The notes under the pieces were generated by a model, which was not told where the DNA came from, searched no databases, and was given only the letters and a program-made list of their open reading frames with translations. From Indolivaga alginatilytica (GTDB taxonomy: Bacteria > Bacteroidota > Bacteroidia > Bacteroidales > Dysgonomonadaceae), in contig NZ_QICL01000020.1 in NCBI RefSeq assembly GCF_003201355.1, positions 1-64,000 of the forward strand: DNA of 64,000 bases. Reading direction: 5' to 3'. Of the stretch, positions 43,356 through 52,345 are shown piece by piece; the first letter of the stretch is position 1; every line of letters starts with the position of its first letter. A program made the translations under genes and the position numbers.

Positions 43356-43371
43356 ATCTTATAATTAAGAT
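43356..43371. promoter_or_regulatory. Palindrome 2 (ATCTTA-TAAT-TAAGAT)
   Basis: A 16-base perfect palindrome sharing its tctta/taaga core with palindrome 1. It sits between the two predicted promoters. Confidence 0.45.
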
Positions 43372-43411
43372 GAAATAATATTGTAAATATTATTTTTAAA
43401 TATATATTATA

Positions 43412-43440
43412 TTGATATATAGACTAATATATTATATTTG
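43412..43440 (+). promoter_or_regulatory. Promoter of the oxoamine synthase/TetR operon
   Basis: TTG (43412-43414) and TATATTTG (43433-43440) are 18 bases apart. The predicted start (about 43447) is the first base of the large palindrome, so a repressor bound there would block transcription. Confidence 0.65.
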
Positions 43441-43446
43441 CAGATT

Positions 43447-43482
43447 GGATTAATTAGATATAATTTATTATCTAATTAATCC
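43447..43482. promoter_or_regulatory. Palindrome 3, likely TetR operator
   Basis: Perfect 14-bp arms (ggattaattagata and tatctaattaatcc) with an 8-base spacer, placed at the predicted transcription start. Twelve bases of the arm recur exactly at 43323-43334. A TetR gene two cistrons downstream is the obvious candidate binder, by analogy with autoregulated TetR operons. Confidence 0.6.
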
Positions 43483-43529
43483 ATTAGTCTATTAATTAAT
43501 TATTTTTTAATAAAATGTAATCTAACATT

Positions 43530-44783
43530 ATGAAAGAGGAAGAGTTGTATTCAATTAAAGACACTAATATATCTCTTGATATGGATATATACCAAAGAGC
43601 CGAACTTTTTAATCAATTATGGATTAATCAGTGTAAAGAAAATAAGCATCTGATTTACTGGGTAGAGAGCAATTCTAGGATAAGTTCGAGAATGAATATT
43701 TTTGATATTAATGAAGGTCTATTTAAAGATGTTGTCAGCTTTGTAGCCAATGACTATTTGGGAATGTCGGGTCGGGACGAAACAATTGCGGCAGGAATCG
43801 AAGCGATGAGAAAGTACGGCACGGGGGCTTGTGCTGCTCCTGTAATCGGCGGTTATTTAGATATCCACAAGAAATTAGAGCTAAAAATTGCAAATTTTGT
43901 AGGTCAGGAAGATTCATTGATTTTTTCTTCCGGCTTTGGTGCAAATACAGGAGTGCTTAATTGTCTTTTAGGGAAGAATGATATAGCATTAATTGATTCG
44001 TTTGTACATACGAGTGTACTTGACGGATTGAAAGGCACTAATATTAAGAATATAGGTCATAATGATATGGAGTATCTTGAAATGACGTTAAAGAATGTTC
44101 AGAATTTATATACTACAAAACTGGTTGTAGTTGATGGGGTCTATTCTCAGGATGGTGACTTAGGTTTACTCCCTGAGATATCAACCCTTTGTAAGAGATA
44201 TAGTGCTTTTCTTATGGTAGATGATGCACATGGTATAGGTGTTATGGGTGAAAATGGCAGGGGTACATTGGAATATTATAATATGCTTGGTGAGGTTGAT
44301 ATTGTAACCGGGACTTTCAGTAAGTCCTTCGGGTGTGTAGGGGGATTTGCTGCCACTTCAAAAGAATTGGTACAATATTTACGCTACTATGCCAATACTA
44401 CTATGTTTTCGGCTTCTGTAACACCGCAAGTGACCGCTTCGGTTATCAAAGCAATAGAACTTATTGAGGAAGATCCTTCTATCAGAAAAAGGTTATGGGA
44501 TAATGTGGAATATTTGAAATCGAAACTTGATGAAGAAGGTTTTGATTACAAAGAAACAAAGTCGCCGATCTTTCCTATAATGATAAGGCATAATTTCAAA
44601 GCTAAAGAAGTAGCTGCATTATTGCTGAAAGAGGGCATATATACAAATGCGATTTGCTATCCTGCTGTAAGAAATAGAGAAGCCAGAATCAGAGTGGGGA
44701 TTTTGGCTACTCACAAAAAGTCGGATATTAACATTTTGCTATCTGCATTAGTTAAAATAAACAAAACAATCCAGTTCACATAA
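43530..44783 (+). CDS. Alpha-oxoamine synthase family PLP enzyme
   Basis: The 417-aa protein matches alpha-oxoamine synthases (serine palmitoyltransferase, KBL, AONS, CqsA), which join an amino acid to an acyl-CoA with loss of CO2. Visible signatures: FVANDYLGMSG, KYGTGACAAPVIGGY, SLIFSSGFGANTGVL, VVVDGVYSQDGDLG, VDDAHGIGVMG and the PLP lysine K265 in GTFSKSFGCVGG. An N-terminal extension of about 70 residues precedes the fold. It is unlikely to be the host's housekeeping enzyme because it lies inside the prophage beside a TetR gene. The product could be a sphingoid base or an aminoketone signal; sequence alone does not decide. Confidence 0.85.
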   Translation: MKEEELYSIKDTNISLDMDIYQRAELFNQLWINQCKENKHLIYWVESNSRISSRMNIFDINEGLFKDVVSFVANDYLGMSGRDETIAAGIEAMRKYGTGACAAPVIGGYLDIHKKLELKIANFVGQEDSLIFSSGFGANTGVLNCLLGKNDIALIDSFVHTSVLDGLKGTNIKNIGHNDMEYLEMTLKNVQNLYTTKLVVVDGVYSQDGDLGLLPEISTLCKRYSAFLMVDDAHGIGVMGENGRGTLEYYNMLGEVDIVTGTFSKSFGCVGGFAATSKELVQYLRYYANTTMFSASVTPQVTASVIKAIELIEEDPSIRKRLWDNVEYLKSKLDEEGFDYKETKSPIFPIMIRHNFKAKEVAALLLKEGIYTNAICYPAVRNREARIRVGILATHKKSDINILLSALVKINKTIQFT

Positions 44784-44814
44784 ACATATATAGTATCTTA
44801 GTAGACAAATTATT

Positions 44815-45549
44815 ATGCTAATGAGTAATCCTACACCAAAGAAAACAAGAAGAAACAGCGAAGAAGTAGATGCTGCTATTATGAACGCTACCAAAGAACT
44901 TATAGAAGAATTGGGGTTTTCAAAATTAACTTTAGCTAAAATCGGGGAAAGAGCGAATGTAGTACCGACTATGTTTTATAAAAGATATCCTGATTTGGAT
45001 AAACTTCTTGAAAAATTTACTAAAAAATATGATTATTGGTTGAATGATATTTTAGATTTTGAATTTAATAAATCCGATTTGCCCAGCTACTTTAAATTAG
45101 TAATTATTGAACTTTCCCGTTCATTGTTGGACAATAAATCTATGCAACAACTTCTGATTTATGAGTTAGTAGAAGATAACCCTATTACCAGAAGAACAGC
45201 GAAATTAAGAGAGTTGGACACGGATAGTTCTTTAGCTGAATATGATAAATATTTTAAAGATTCCTGTATTGACATAAGAATGCTTACAGCTATATTAATT
45301 AGTGGGATTTATTATATGATTTTGCATAAAGACCGTTCAGAATTTTGTGGCGTAAATTTGAATACTGATGAAGGAAAGAAAAGGTTCCAAAATTGTATTG
45401 AACTTATTTGCAATGATATATTCAAACAAAAGGAAGAAGAAAACAGAACGGCACAAATTGCAAAGGAATTACTGAAAAGCGGTGTTGAAATATCTGTTAT
45501 TGCAAAATGTACTGGTCTTACTGAGGATGTTATTTTAATACTGAAATAA
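44815..45549 (+). CDS. TetR-family transcriptional regulator
   Basis: The 244-aa protein (a second Met two codons later, 44821, is equally possible) has a TetR N-terminal HTH: AIMNATKELIEELGFSKLTL, then KIGERANVVPTMFYKRYPD. The ligand-binding domain is helical. The C-terminal 25 residues (IAKELLKSGVEISVIAKCTG) resemble a further small HTH-like element. It lies 31 bases after the synthase gene, so both share a promoter with the 36-bp palindrome. Likely autorepressor whose ligand may be the synthase product or its precursor (inferred). Confidence 0.87.
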   Translation: MLMSNPTPKKTRRNSEEVDAAIMNATKELIEELGFSKLTLAKIGERANVVPTMFYKRYPDLDKLLEKFTKKYDYWLNDILDFEFNKSDLPSYFKLVIIELSRSLLDNKSMQQLLIYELVEDNPITRRTAKLRELDTDSSLAEYDKYFKDSCIDIRMLTAILISGIYYMILHKDRSEFCGVNLNTDEGKKRFQNCIELICNDIFKQKEEENRTAQIAKELLKSGVEISVIAKCTGLTEDVILILK

Positions 45550-45552
45550 AAA

Positions 45553-45577
45553 GAGGGGGAGTTTGCCGCTCCCCCTC
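45553..45577 (+). terminator. Terminator of synthase/TetR operon
   Basis: gagggggag (45553-45561) and ctccccctc (45569-45577), loop tttgccg. A strong GC stem, but with only a weak T-run. Confidence 0.65.
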
Positions 45578-45702
45578 AACACGATTTAAGTATAAATCAG
45601 TGCGAACTACATGATTTTCCGTCGTCACGACGTGTTCATTACAAATTTAGTGAGTGATTAAGCCTAAGTGTATAGAAAACATAGAATACTTTTCGTAAAG
45701 GC

Positions 45703-46104
45703 TTAATGAGTGTTATCCGTAGTAGGTTTCGGACTTCCAAAGTCGGATTTCATTTTATCTAATAATTCCTGATCCTCTTCTTCGGAAAGCCTTTTAACTC
45801 CTTCTTTCATACGCTCTATTGAACGGGTATATGCCTGAACGACATCTTCTAAAAAAGTGTCGTCGGGAATACCGTTCGATGCTGCGAACCAGCAAGCAAA
45901 AGCAAGGTGCAAAACTTCTCGCCCTTCTTCAGTTTTCAATTCATTCAAAATCCAAGCATAAAGTATATTATCTTCCCGGTATCGAACATTCCAATTTTCG
46001 GCAACGGACGTTATTTTTACTGCTTTAAGATTGCCTGTGTCGAATGTCACTATAAAGTTGCCGATCTGTATTCCCTTTTTCTTCTTACTTGTCTTGTTTA
46101 TCAT
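45703..46104 (-). CDS. Hypothetical prophage protein (133 aa)
   Basis: It starts with a basic segment (NKTSKKKKGIQIGNF), then a strand-rich half and a helical acidic half (EDVVQAYTRSIERMKEGVK). No family recognised. It lies between the cargo block and the RuvC-like gene, transcribed away from the latter. Confidence 0.5.
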   Translation of the reverse strand: MINKTSKKKKGIQIGNFIVTFDTGNLKAVKITSVAENWNVRYREDNILYAWILNELKTEEGREVLHLAFACWFAASNGIPDDTFLEDVVQAYTRSIERMKEGVKRLSEEEDQELLDKMKSDFGSPKPTTDNTH

Positions 46105-46207
46105 GTGTATTTTGCGTCATATAGAACGTTTTTAAATAATTGAATATTAATTAAATATACATACAAAACTACAATGTCGCAAATTTTAAAATAGTGCAAA
46201 TTAGGGC

Positions 46208-46215
46208 TACTTTTG
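46208..46215 (+). promoter_or_regulatory. -7 box of the RuvC-like gene
   Basis: TACTTTTG fits TAnnTTTG, 23 bases before the ATG; no clear -33 element. Between it and the gene stands the acacacaaacttta leader motif. Confidence 0.45.
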
Positions 46216-46238
46216 CGTAAGGACACACAAACTTTACA

Positions 46239-46739
46239 ATGAAAATAAGAGCAGGGATAGATGTCGGTAAAGACGGGGCTATCGTACTATTTCAAGACGA
46301 AAGGGTCATTTTGAAAATGGTTACTCCGTGCATTGGAAATCAAATTGACCTATCAGGAATAAGGGATATTCTTTCACCATACAACTGTAATAATATTCAT
46401 GTTGTAGTTGAAGATGTGCATGCAATCTTCGGGGCTGCGGCAAAATCTACTTTTAATTTCGGCTGGTCGCTGGGGATTTTAGAGGGTATGCTTACAGGGA
46501 TGGGAATAGCTTACACTAAGGTTGCTCCGAAGGAATGGCAACGGGAAATGTGGCAGGGTGTAAGACCTGTGTATAAATCGGGGAATAGTAAGGCAATAGA
46601 TACAAAAGCAACTTCGTTGTTGGCGGCAAAGCGTTTGTTCCCAAATGAGGATTTGACAAAATCAGCCAGAGCCGAAAAAGCACATGACGGGATAGTGGAT
46701 GCGTTATTGATGGGTGAGTATTGTAGGAGAAAGGTTTAG
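46239..46739 (+). CDS. RuvC-like Holliday junction resolvase
   Basis: The 166-aa protein has an RNase H fold of the phage RuvC type: D8 in AGIDVGKDGA, the central acidic pair E58-D59 in VVVEDVHAIFG, and C-terminal D150/D154 in HDGIVDALLM. It would cut branched DNA during replication or packaging. Standalone and on the plus strand, overlapping the end of a convergent gene by four bases. Confidence 0.83.
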   Translation: MKIRAGIDVGKDGAIVLFQDERVILKMVTPCIGNQIDLSGIRDILSPYNCNNIHVVVEDVHAIFGAAAKSTFNFGWSLGILEGMLTGMGIAYTKVAPKEWQREMWQGVRPVYKSGNSKAIDTKATSLLAAKRLFPNEDLTKSARAEKAHDGIVDALLMGEYCRRKV

Positions 46740-48061
46740 AGACGTTTGGGCTTAGTAGGTATTTTTTCTTTTGTCCCAGATATGCCTTTAGAAGTTTCTT
46801 CTTTCGGGAATAAATGCCTTATAGAGTCAAGTAGGATAGTGTTTTCATTATTTATTTTCATATTAGTAACAGAATCTGATTTTTGGAAATGTCCATGAAA
46901 AATACGTTCTATATCCTTCTTATCGGGAGCAAGCAAAACCCCATAAAGGGTAATAGCTATACTAATTAAGGCTATAACGATACTATTCAAATTTGTCTGT
47001 TTTGATGAGTTTTCACTTTTCTGTTGTAATACACTAATATCAGAAATATTTTTCAATGTTTGTTCCTGAATATGAGACATATAATCATCATTCAATCTTA
47101 ACAAATATGCATTTCCGATATTGATAAAATCCCGATATTGAGTTTCAACGACTTTAATATAATTAAGTGCGTTTTCGATATTAATAGCACATTGGTAATA
47201 TTCTTTTTTTTTGATGGTATTAACTGGTGATATATGTCGGACATTGCCCGCATACTCCTTCTTAAAAGCACAATTATATCTGGATGAACAAAGTGAAGTA
47301 TAATAGACACCGAATCCCAACATTTTCACACATTGTTCGAGCAAAGTATTTGAAACATCTATGGCTTTCTTAAACCCTTGTCCATCTTTAACTTTACGAA
47401 GTCTTGTAATCCGATTAGAGGCTCTATTTATATCGTGTATTGATTCTAATAGAATTGTCTCAAACTCCGCTAAATAATGCAATAATGCCGGATTATCCGG
47501 AGCCTTGATTGAATGTGGTTTTGTACTACTGGGGCAGGGATTTATTAAAGAATCCTTATGATCTTTATGGAACTTATGTTCGTGAAAAAACTCCTTAATA
47601 GCATGGTATAAAGCATGGGTAAGGCTCAAATCTGTACTACTAATAAATGGGTGCTTTTTATTAACGAAGTCGAATTTTTCTGGAATCTTATATTTATATT
47701 GAATAAGTCCATTCCTGCTGACATCTACACATTCTAACTCTAATGAATAGAGGTATTTTACTTTATCTGGTTTTCTTTCACCTTCCCAGAACTTACGCTT
47801 CTTTAATCTATTATTTCTGTTCTCTCCTCTTATCCCAACCCATATATCGCGTTTGGCAGGTTCACCTTCCTCTTTAGCCTTTTTTAACGACAAATCTATG
47901 TAAGAATAATTATTACCTTCTCCGTCAGATATTTCTACGTTATCAAGGTTTATAGTTTGATCTGCACTTAATTTGAGCAAATCAGGTTTTTCAACACAAT
48001 ATGTAAGATGGTCGTGGATAAAGGTCGGCATCCACAGCACAGAATAGCAATGAGTTTTCAA
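46736..48061 (-). CDS. Hypothetical membrane protein (441 aa), accessory cassette
   Basis: No known family recognised. Residues 1-about 150 are strand-rich; about 150-355 are helical, with a histidine-rich patch (HEHKFHKDHKD) and several Cys. One transmembrane segment lies at about 368-388 (IVIALISIAITLYGVLLA), followed by a hydrophilic tail of about 50 residues, so the large N-terminal part should face the cytoplasm and the tail lie outside, or the reverse. It lies with the next small gene between phage functions and has no evident phage role. An anti-phage or superinfection-exclusion system is conceivable; nothing proves it. Confidence 0.6.
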   Translation of the reverse strand: MKTHCYSVLWMPTFIHDHLTYCVEKPDLLKLSADQTINLDNVEISDGEGNNYSYIDLSLKKAKEEGEPAKRDIWVGIRGENRNNRLKKRKFWEGERKPDKVKYLYSLELECVDVSRNGLIQYKYKIPEKFDFVNKKHPFISSTDLSLTHALYHAIKEFFHEHKFHKDHKDSLINPCPSSTKPHSIKAPDNPALLHYLAEFETILLESIHDINRASNRITRLRKVKDGQGFKKAIDVSNTLLEQCVKMLGFGVYYTSLCSSRYNCAFKKEYAGNVRHISPVNTIKKKEYYQCAINIENALNYIKVVETQYRDFINIGNAYLLRLNDDYMSHIQEQTLKNISDISVLQQKSENSSKQTNLNSIVIALISIAITLYGVLLAPDKKDIERIFHGHFQKSDSVTNMKINNENTILLDSIRHLFPKEETSKGISGTKEKIPTKPKRL

Positions 48062-48128
48062 TGTAGAAAAGACATAAGATTAATTAACTACTAAGACAAT
48101 TCGCTGAAACAGGGATTTAGGAACTAAA

Positions 48129-48416
48129 TTATCTAAATCCCAAATTATATAATTTCCGACCTAATTCTTTATCTTTTTGGGAAGGACTAAAGGTGAAAAT
48201 AGTATTATGCATATCCATCCTTTCAGAAACAATCCCCCAAGTTCTTTTAAAATTATTAGAATCATTATCGTCTTGTGTTGAGCCTTGAGAAATATACCCT
48301 TTTTTTGCTAGTTTCTTGATTATTTCTTCACCAAAAAGTCTTTCCAAGTCATCTCTGTAACCCTTTTTTTCTGTTGCAATATAGTCTATTGCTTGTTGAA
48401 GTAAATCTTTTTTCAT
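48129..48416 (-). CDS. Hypothetical small protein (95 aa), accessory cassette
   Basis: The N-terminal half is helical (KKDLLQQAIDYIATEKKGYR, then FGEEIIKKLAKKG) and could bind DNA; the C-terminal half is polar. It is the upstream member of a two-gene unit with the 441-aa membrane protein (67-base gap). The assignment as toxin, antitoxin or regulator is open. Confidence 0.5.
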   Translation of the reverse strand: MKKDLLQQAIDYIATEKKGYRDDLERLFGEEIIKKLAKKGYISQGSTQDDNDSNNFKRTWGIVSERMDMHNTIFTFSPSQKDKELGRKLYNLGFR

Positions 48417-48571
48417 TTTCTTTATTCTATTTTGAAAGACTACTATTACTATGATTAGAACAAGATAATTCTATTTTTGTTCAGGTTGGTAATAATAGTA
48501 GATAAATATCAGATAGTAGAAATGCTATTCTTCTATATATAGATAAACTTATATAAATATTTCTAGTTCGA

Positions 48572-48579
48572 CAAATATA
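48572..48579 (-). promoter_or_regulatory. Possible -7 box for the two-gene cassette
   Basis: The minus strand reads TATATTTG, about 156 bases before the 95-aa gene, with a weak CTTG at 48605-48602. The rest of the 244-base gap is AT-rich with no gene. Confidence 0.35.
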
Positions 48580-48660
48580 GAAAATCATTTTCTAAAATAT
48601 GCAAGAAGGTATGTTTATTTTTTTATATTACTAAGAATATCATCAACTTATTAAGAAAAG

Positions 48661-49071
48661 TCAATTTTCAATTATAACGATATTATGTAAGTAACGCATG
48701 AGTTTACGTTTAATGATGTAAGTTGGGTCTTTGTATTCTTTATCTGTTTTAACGACTTCGACACGAAGTTTACCTTTTATATTGCGATAGGTGAAGTTTG
48801 CCTCAAAGTTGACGGGGTATTCGACGCAGACTTTTTTCTTTATTGTTTTAGTCTTAGTTTTTAGCACTTCTTTTTCATAGCGAATGACAGTTACGGCTTC
48901 TAATAATGTGAAACTGACCCGTCTTTGCAGTTGGGTTATTTGTCCTTCTTTCTCCATGTTCAAAAGTACTTCGTATCTGTCGGCTTCGGCTTTTGATTTG
49001 AAATTTCCAAAATGGTTTGTGTATTTTCCTTTGTTATCAAGGGGGATAAGTTTTGTGTTAGTTGGTTTCAT
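48661..49071 (-). CDS. DUF1064 phage nuclease-like protein
   Basis: 136 aa. It follows the DUF1064 pattern: FGNFKSKAEADRYEVLLNMEKEG, then ITQLQRRVSFTL and a late YIIKRKLMRYLH helix, the PD-(D/E)XK-like fold of these phage proteins. The usual catalytic Asp/Glu-x-Lys after the core strand is replaced by VEVVKTD, so activity is unclear. Encoded directly before the head morphogenesis gene in the packaging block. Confidence 0.72.
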   Translation of the reverse strand: MKPTNTKLIPLDNKGKYTNHFGNFKSKAEADRYEVLLNMEKEGQITQLQRRVSFTLLEAVTVIRYEKEVLKTKTKTIKKKVCVEYPVNFEANFTYRNIKGKLRVEVVKTDKEYKDPTYIIKRKLMRYLHNIVIIEN

Positions 49072-49077
49072 ATTTTA

Positions 49078-49917
49078 TTAAATTATATCCGAAGTATATA
49101 CAGGAAGCATTAAGCAACAACATCGTAAATGATAGCCGTAGAAAAATTCTTCTTTGGGATGAAACACGCCTACATTGTCGTCACATAATATACAGGGGTA
49201 AGAACTTGCTCTGGTGGTGTACCAACCGACTATATTTGTTTTACCCAACCAAATATGATTGAGGGTATTGTTGTAGGCATGAAATATAGTTTGCTGCTCC
49301 AGCCGTAAAAGACTATTGAAAGCGGAAACATATTTACCCGTTCCGAATGTGATACCTTTATTAAGGATACGCTCTACTTTGAATCCTTGTTGTTTAAATG
49401 CTTCAAGCAATAACGATGCTTTGTAAGGAACTTTTAGTGAGTTGATATAAGCATTAAGGATTTGATACCCGGATAGACCTTTATTTATTCCTGCGGCAAT
49501 GTATGCTTCAACTTCGGAATGTATCAGTTTTATATATTGATCTATACGAGCTTCGAGTGTTTTTTCAGCAATCTTAGAAGATAGAAACAAAAGCAGGAAT
49601 TTATTATCTTTTGCGGGTCCTTCTTTTTCATAAGCGAGATCATTGACATACTCGGCTCGCAGGTAAATGATATTGAATATATCTTTTCTGAGTTTGTAGA
49701 GTATGTCGTTGACCTTACTTTCAAGTGTCGGATTATGTGAAAAATGGAAAGCCTTTCCCAAATCAGAATATGACATGGAAACGTTAATCAGATCAATGGC
49801 GTTTCGTTTAATGATTGCCTTAAGGTCTGAATCGGCAAATGACATCTGATCTATTACCTGATCGAGATATTTTTTTGCTTCGGTTTTCCTTTTCAGTGTT
49901 TCGGATAGTGGTATCAT
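49078..49917 (-). CDS. Mu gpF/SPP1 gp7-like minor head protein
   Basis: 279 aa. After a helical N-terminal part it ends in the characteristic domain: GWYTTRASSYPCILCDDN, then HLRCCCLMLPVY, with cysteines and His as in phage Mu protein F-like minor head proteins. Such proteins sit at the portal vertex and aid head assembly or DNA entry. It overlaps the portal gene by four bases (49917-49914), as expected for a head-packaging operon. Confidence 0.85.
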   Translation of the reverse strand: MIPLSETLKRKTEAKKYLDQVIDQMSFADSDLKAIIKRNAIDLINVSMSYSDLGKAFHFSHNPTLESKVNDILYKLRKDIFNIIYLRAEYVNDLAYEKEGPAKDNKFLLLFLSSKIAEKTLEARIDQYIKLIHSEVEAYIAAGINKGLSGYQILNAYINSLKVPYKASLLLEAFKQQGFKVERILNKGITFGTGKYVSAFNSLLRLEQQTIFHAYNNTLNHIWLGKTNIVGWYTTRASSYPCILCDDNVGVFHPKEEFFYGYHLRCCCLMLPVYTSDII

Positions 49918-51461
49918 GTGGCTTTTGCAACGATTTTTCGCTGAGTATTGTTATTATTCATTCCGTCATTTGCTGATTCGAAAGAAATCTTCTCTCTTTC
50001 GTCTTTTAATTCCTGATCTTTCTGTTTTTTGAGGCGATTCAGTTCATCGGCTGCGGCATAGATGCTGTTTTCCTGTGCTGTTTCGATTGAAGTGAATCCA
50101 GATGTCACACCCATCACTAAGTTGTTGGTGACTTCACTGTCATTTTGATGTATATAAATATCAAGGTCGCCACGAACGTCGAGTTTTTCAAAGTCTGAAA
50201 CCGAGTTCCCTTCCTCGATTGCAAAACCTTCTTTGAATAGTGATACTATTTTGTCTATGGATTTATTATAGAAGTTTTTGTCATTCAGCCCTTGTTCCAA
50301 CGCAGGGGAATAGAGCAGCTTTATGGAAACACTAGGAAGGTCGCCATTTGTATTTTCAGGGGGAAGGACTGTAAAGCTACCCATGAGAATGTATTTCAAC
50401 GTTTCCCGAAGTTGTAATTCGAAAGAGCTTGAAGCATCGGCTTTTTCCATAAACTTAGCATCGCCATCGCTATTGTCGAAAAGTAACGCCCTTGCCTGCC
50501 CTCTTAAATCACCTGTGATTTCCACATCACCTTTGACGAGCATAATACGAAAAGCATACGATTTGTTGTTTTCAAAAAGTTGAGAAAGTGCGAGTTCCAG
50601 TTTATCAATCAAATCCTGTACGCCAGACCAACAAGCCCCTTCTTCACATTTGAGGTATTCAATCGGAATAGAAGTAAATCCGTGAATTTTAGGTTTGTCT
50701 ACGACGTACCAGCCGTCGGTATCGGCTGTATTGGATAAAACGTGTTTGAAGGTTTTAGCATCCCACGATATTGATTGTTTTTCTACGCCTTCGGTTGAAT
50801 ATGTCAGGAGTGTACAATATTTATCGTCCCATATTTCCAAATAGGGTACTTCTTCCTGACGCTCGAAATCGTAGGCTGTAAAACTACGTCCGAATAACCG
50901 TAAGTTCCCCCGTGAATCTCGTATGGGGTGCAAGCCATCGCCTTTGAGTACGGAAAACACTCGGTATGAAAAGGTTTTGTTGTCACGAACGGCACAAAAC
51001 GCTGCATCGCCCGTAGCTTTGATTGACTGGCAAAATTCGTATTTTGCAGTTTCCATATTCCTTTTCTCCCATCCATTTTTGAACTTTATAAATGTTTCGT
51101 GTTCGTGATCGGAAGGATTTAGGTTATGATGTATGAACTTTACTTTCTCGCCACATAGATGTGTAAGGTGTTTCTGTAATATTACTTTTTGTAATGGAAC
51201 TGAGACACGTTCAATAGGAGTTTCGACAATCTTTTTTTTGCCTGTCGGCTCATTCTTATCGTCTAATATAGGTACTTCTTTGAGTATGTTTTCATAGTAT
51301 GTATTATCATTAATTCTGTGACCTTCGGGGTCAAGTTCCGAGAGGTATTCGGCTTGATATATTTCACGTCGCAAGAACTTATTTGTACGGAATCCACGAT
51401 TAGGCTGATTCCTGTAAAAGCGTTCCCGTTGGTTATAAATCTGATCTACGGTTATAGGCAT
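49914..51461 (-). CDS. Phage portal protein
   Basis: 515 aa, fitting SPP1 gp6-like portals: an N-terminal helix, a KFIHHNLNP clamp-like strand region, the central wing, a long C-terminal helix (about 395-460) and an acidic/Gln-rich tail. It forms the dodecameric ring through which DNA is packaged. Position between the terminase and the minor head protein supports this. The leader contains the taacactaaacttatac motif. Confidence 0.87.
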   Translation of the reverse strand: MPITVDQIYNQRERFYRNQPNRGFRTNKFLRREIYQAEYLSELDPEGHRINDNTYYENILKEVPILDDKNEPTGKKKIVETPIERVSVPLQKVILQKHLTHLCGEKVKFIHHNLNPSDHEHETFIKFKNGWEKRNMETAKYEFCQSIKATGDAAFCAVRDNKTFSYRVFSVLKGDGLHPIRDSRGNLRLFGRSFTAYDFERQEEVPYLEIWDDKYCTLLTYSTEGVEKQSISWDAKTFKHVLSNTADTDGWYVVDKPKIHGFTSIPIEYLKCEEGACWSGVQDLIDKLELALSQLFENNKSYAFRIMLVKGDVEITGDLRGQARALLFDNSDGDAKFMEKADASSSFELQLRETLKYILMGSFTVLPPENTNGDLPSVSIKLLYSPALEQGLNDKNFYNKSIDKIVSLFKEGFAIEEGNSVSDFEKLDVRGDLDIYIHQNDSEVTNNLVMGVTSGFTSIETAQENSIYAAADELNRLKKQKDQELKDEREKISFESANDGMNNNNTQRKIVAKAT

Positions 51462-51479
51462 ATTTGTATAAGTTTAGTG

Positions 51480-52328
51480 TTAGTCAAAGTTTATTTTGTA
51501 TTGTTGAAGGTTAAGAGCAATGAATACATTCTGCTTCTGCCTACTAGCCCACCATTCAAAAATCAAATTTTCGTCGTTATTTAATTTTGAACCATATTTC
51601 GGATTTGATGCAAGTAGATTCTTTATTGCTTTTTTATAGGCTTTTTCGACTTTGGGAAACATAAGCCTGTCCCGTGCTATTTCTTTTTTTCCTGCCATCG
51701 GACACATGATGCAGCCGATTCTTCTATATCCTAAATCGTATAATTCGCAGTGAGGTAAATTTCTTAATTTCAAGAAGTCCCAGACATCACGTTCAGACCA
51801 ATCGAGAATCGGGGATAACAGAATCTTATCTATCCCTTTTATACATGACACCTGTGTTTCATTATGGGTATCGAATTGGTCTAAGGAGCCGGAAAAATTA
51901 TTCTTGCCTGTTTCTATTTCGTTTCTTTTTGACCTTCTTAGGCTTTCGGCTTTCCTTATACCGAGTATCGTGACCGTACCCGCCCCTGACTGTTCTTTTA
52001 GTACATCGCAGCACCAACGGATAAGGCGGCTGGGTAAACACTTCTTTTTAGGTATGAGCTTGTAAATACTTTCTTTAGGTCGATGAAGCTGAACGTCGGG
52101 GTAGTGTTTTCTTACAAACTTTACTACCTGTGGTGGATCAACAGAGGTAAGATTCATGTGAGCTTGAAATTTCACCCCTGCCATTTTTGCTAATTCATAT
52201 ATTACTTGTGAATCTTTACCACCAGAGAAAGCCAGATAAAACCCATTTGAAGGATCATATTGAAGTGCCAACCTCTCCGCTTTTTTTATAAGGTTTACCG
52301 AATAATCTATTTTTTGCTTAAGGTTCAT
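51480..52328 (-). CDS. PAPS reductase-like ATP-pyrophosphatase enzyme
   Basis: Starting at MNLKQKIDYS (52328; the frame opens 10 codons earlier) gives 282 aa. The PP-loop SGGKDS is at 35-40 (FYLAFSGGKDSQVIYEL); RWCCDVLK and GCIMCPM supply cysteines. The fold belongs to PAPS reductases and their DndC/tRNA-modifying relatives, which activate substrate with ATP and may move sulfur. Found between portal and terminase. A role in phosphorothioation or another phage DNA/RNA modification is possible; the partner genes of a Dnd system are absent here. Its leader carries the acacacaaactata motif just before the chosen ATG. Confidence 0.85.
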   Translation of the reverse strand: MNLKQKIDYSVNLIKKAERLALQYDPSNGFYLAFSGGKDSQVIYELAKMAGVKFQAHMNLTSVDPPQVVKFVRKHYPDVQLHRPKESIYKLIPKKKCLPSRLIRWCCDVLKEQSGAGTVTILGIRKAESLRRSKRNEIETGKNNFSGSLDQFDTHNETQVSCIKGIDKILLSPILDWSERDVWDFLKLRNLPHCELYDLGYRRIGCIMCPMAGKKEIARDRLMFPKVEKAYKKAIKNLLASNPKYGSKLNNDENLIFEWWASRQKQNVFIALNLQQYKINFD

Positions 52329-52345
52329 TGTATAGTTTGTGTGTT

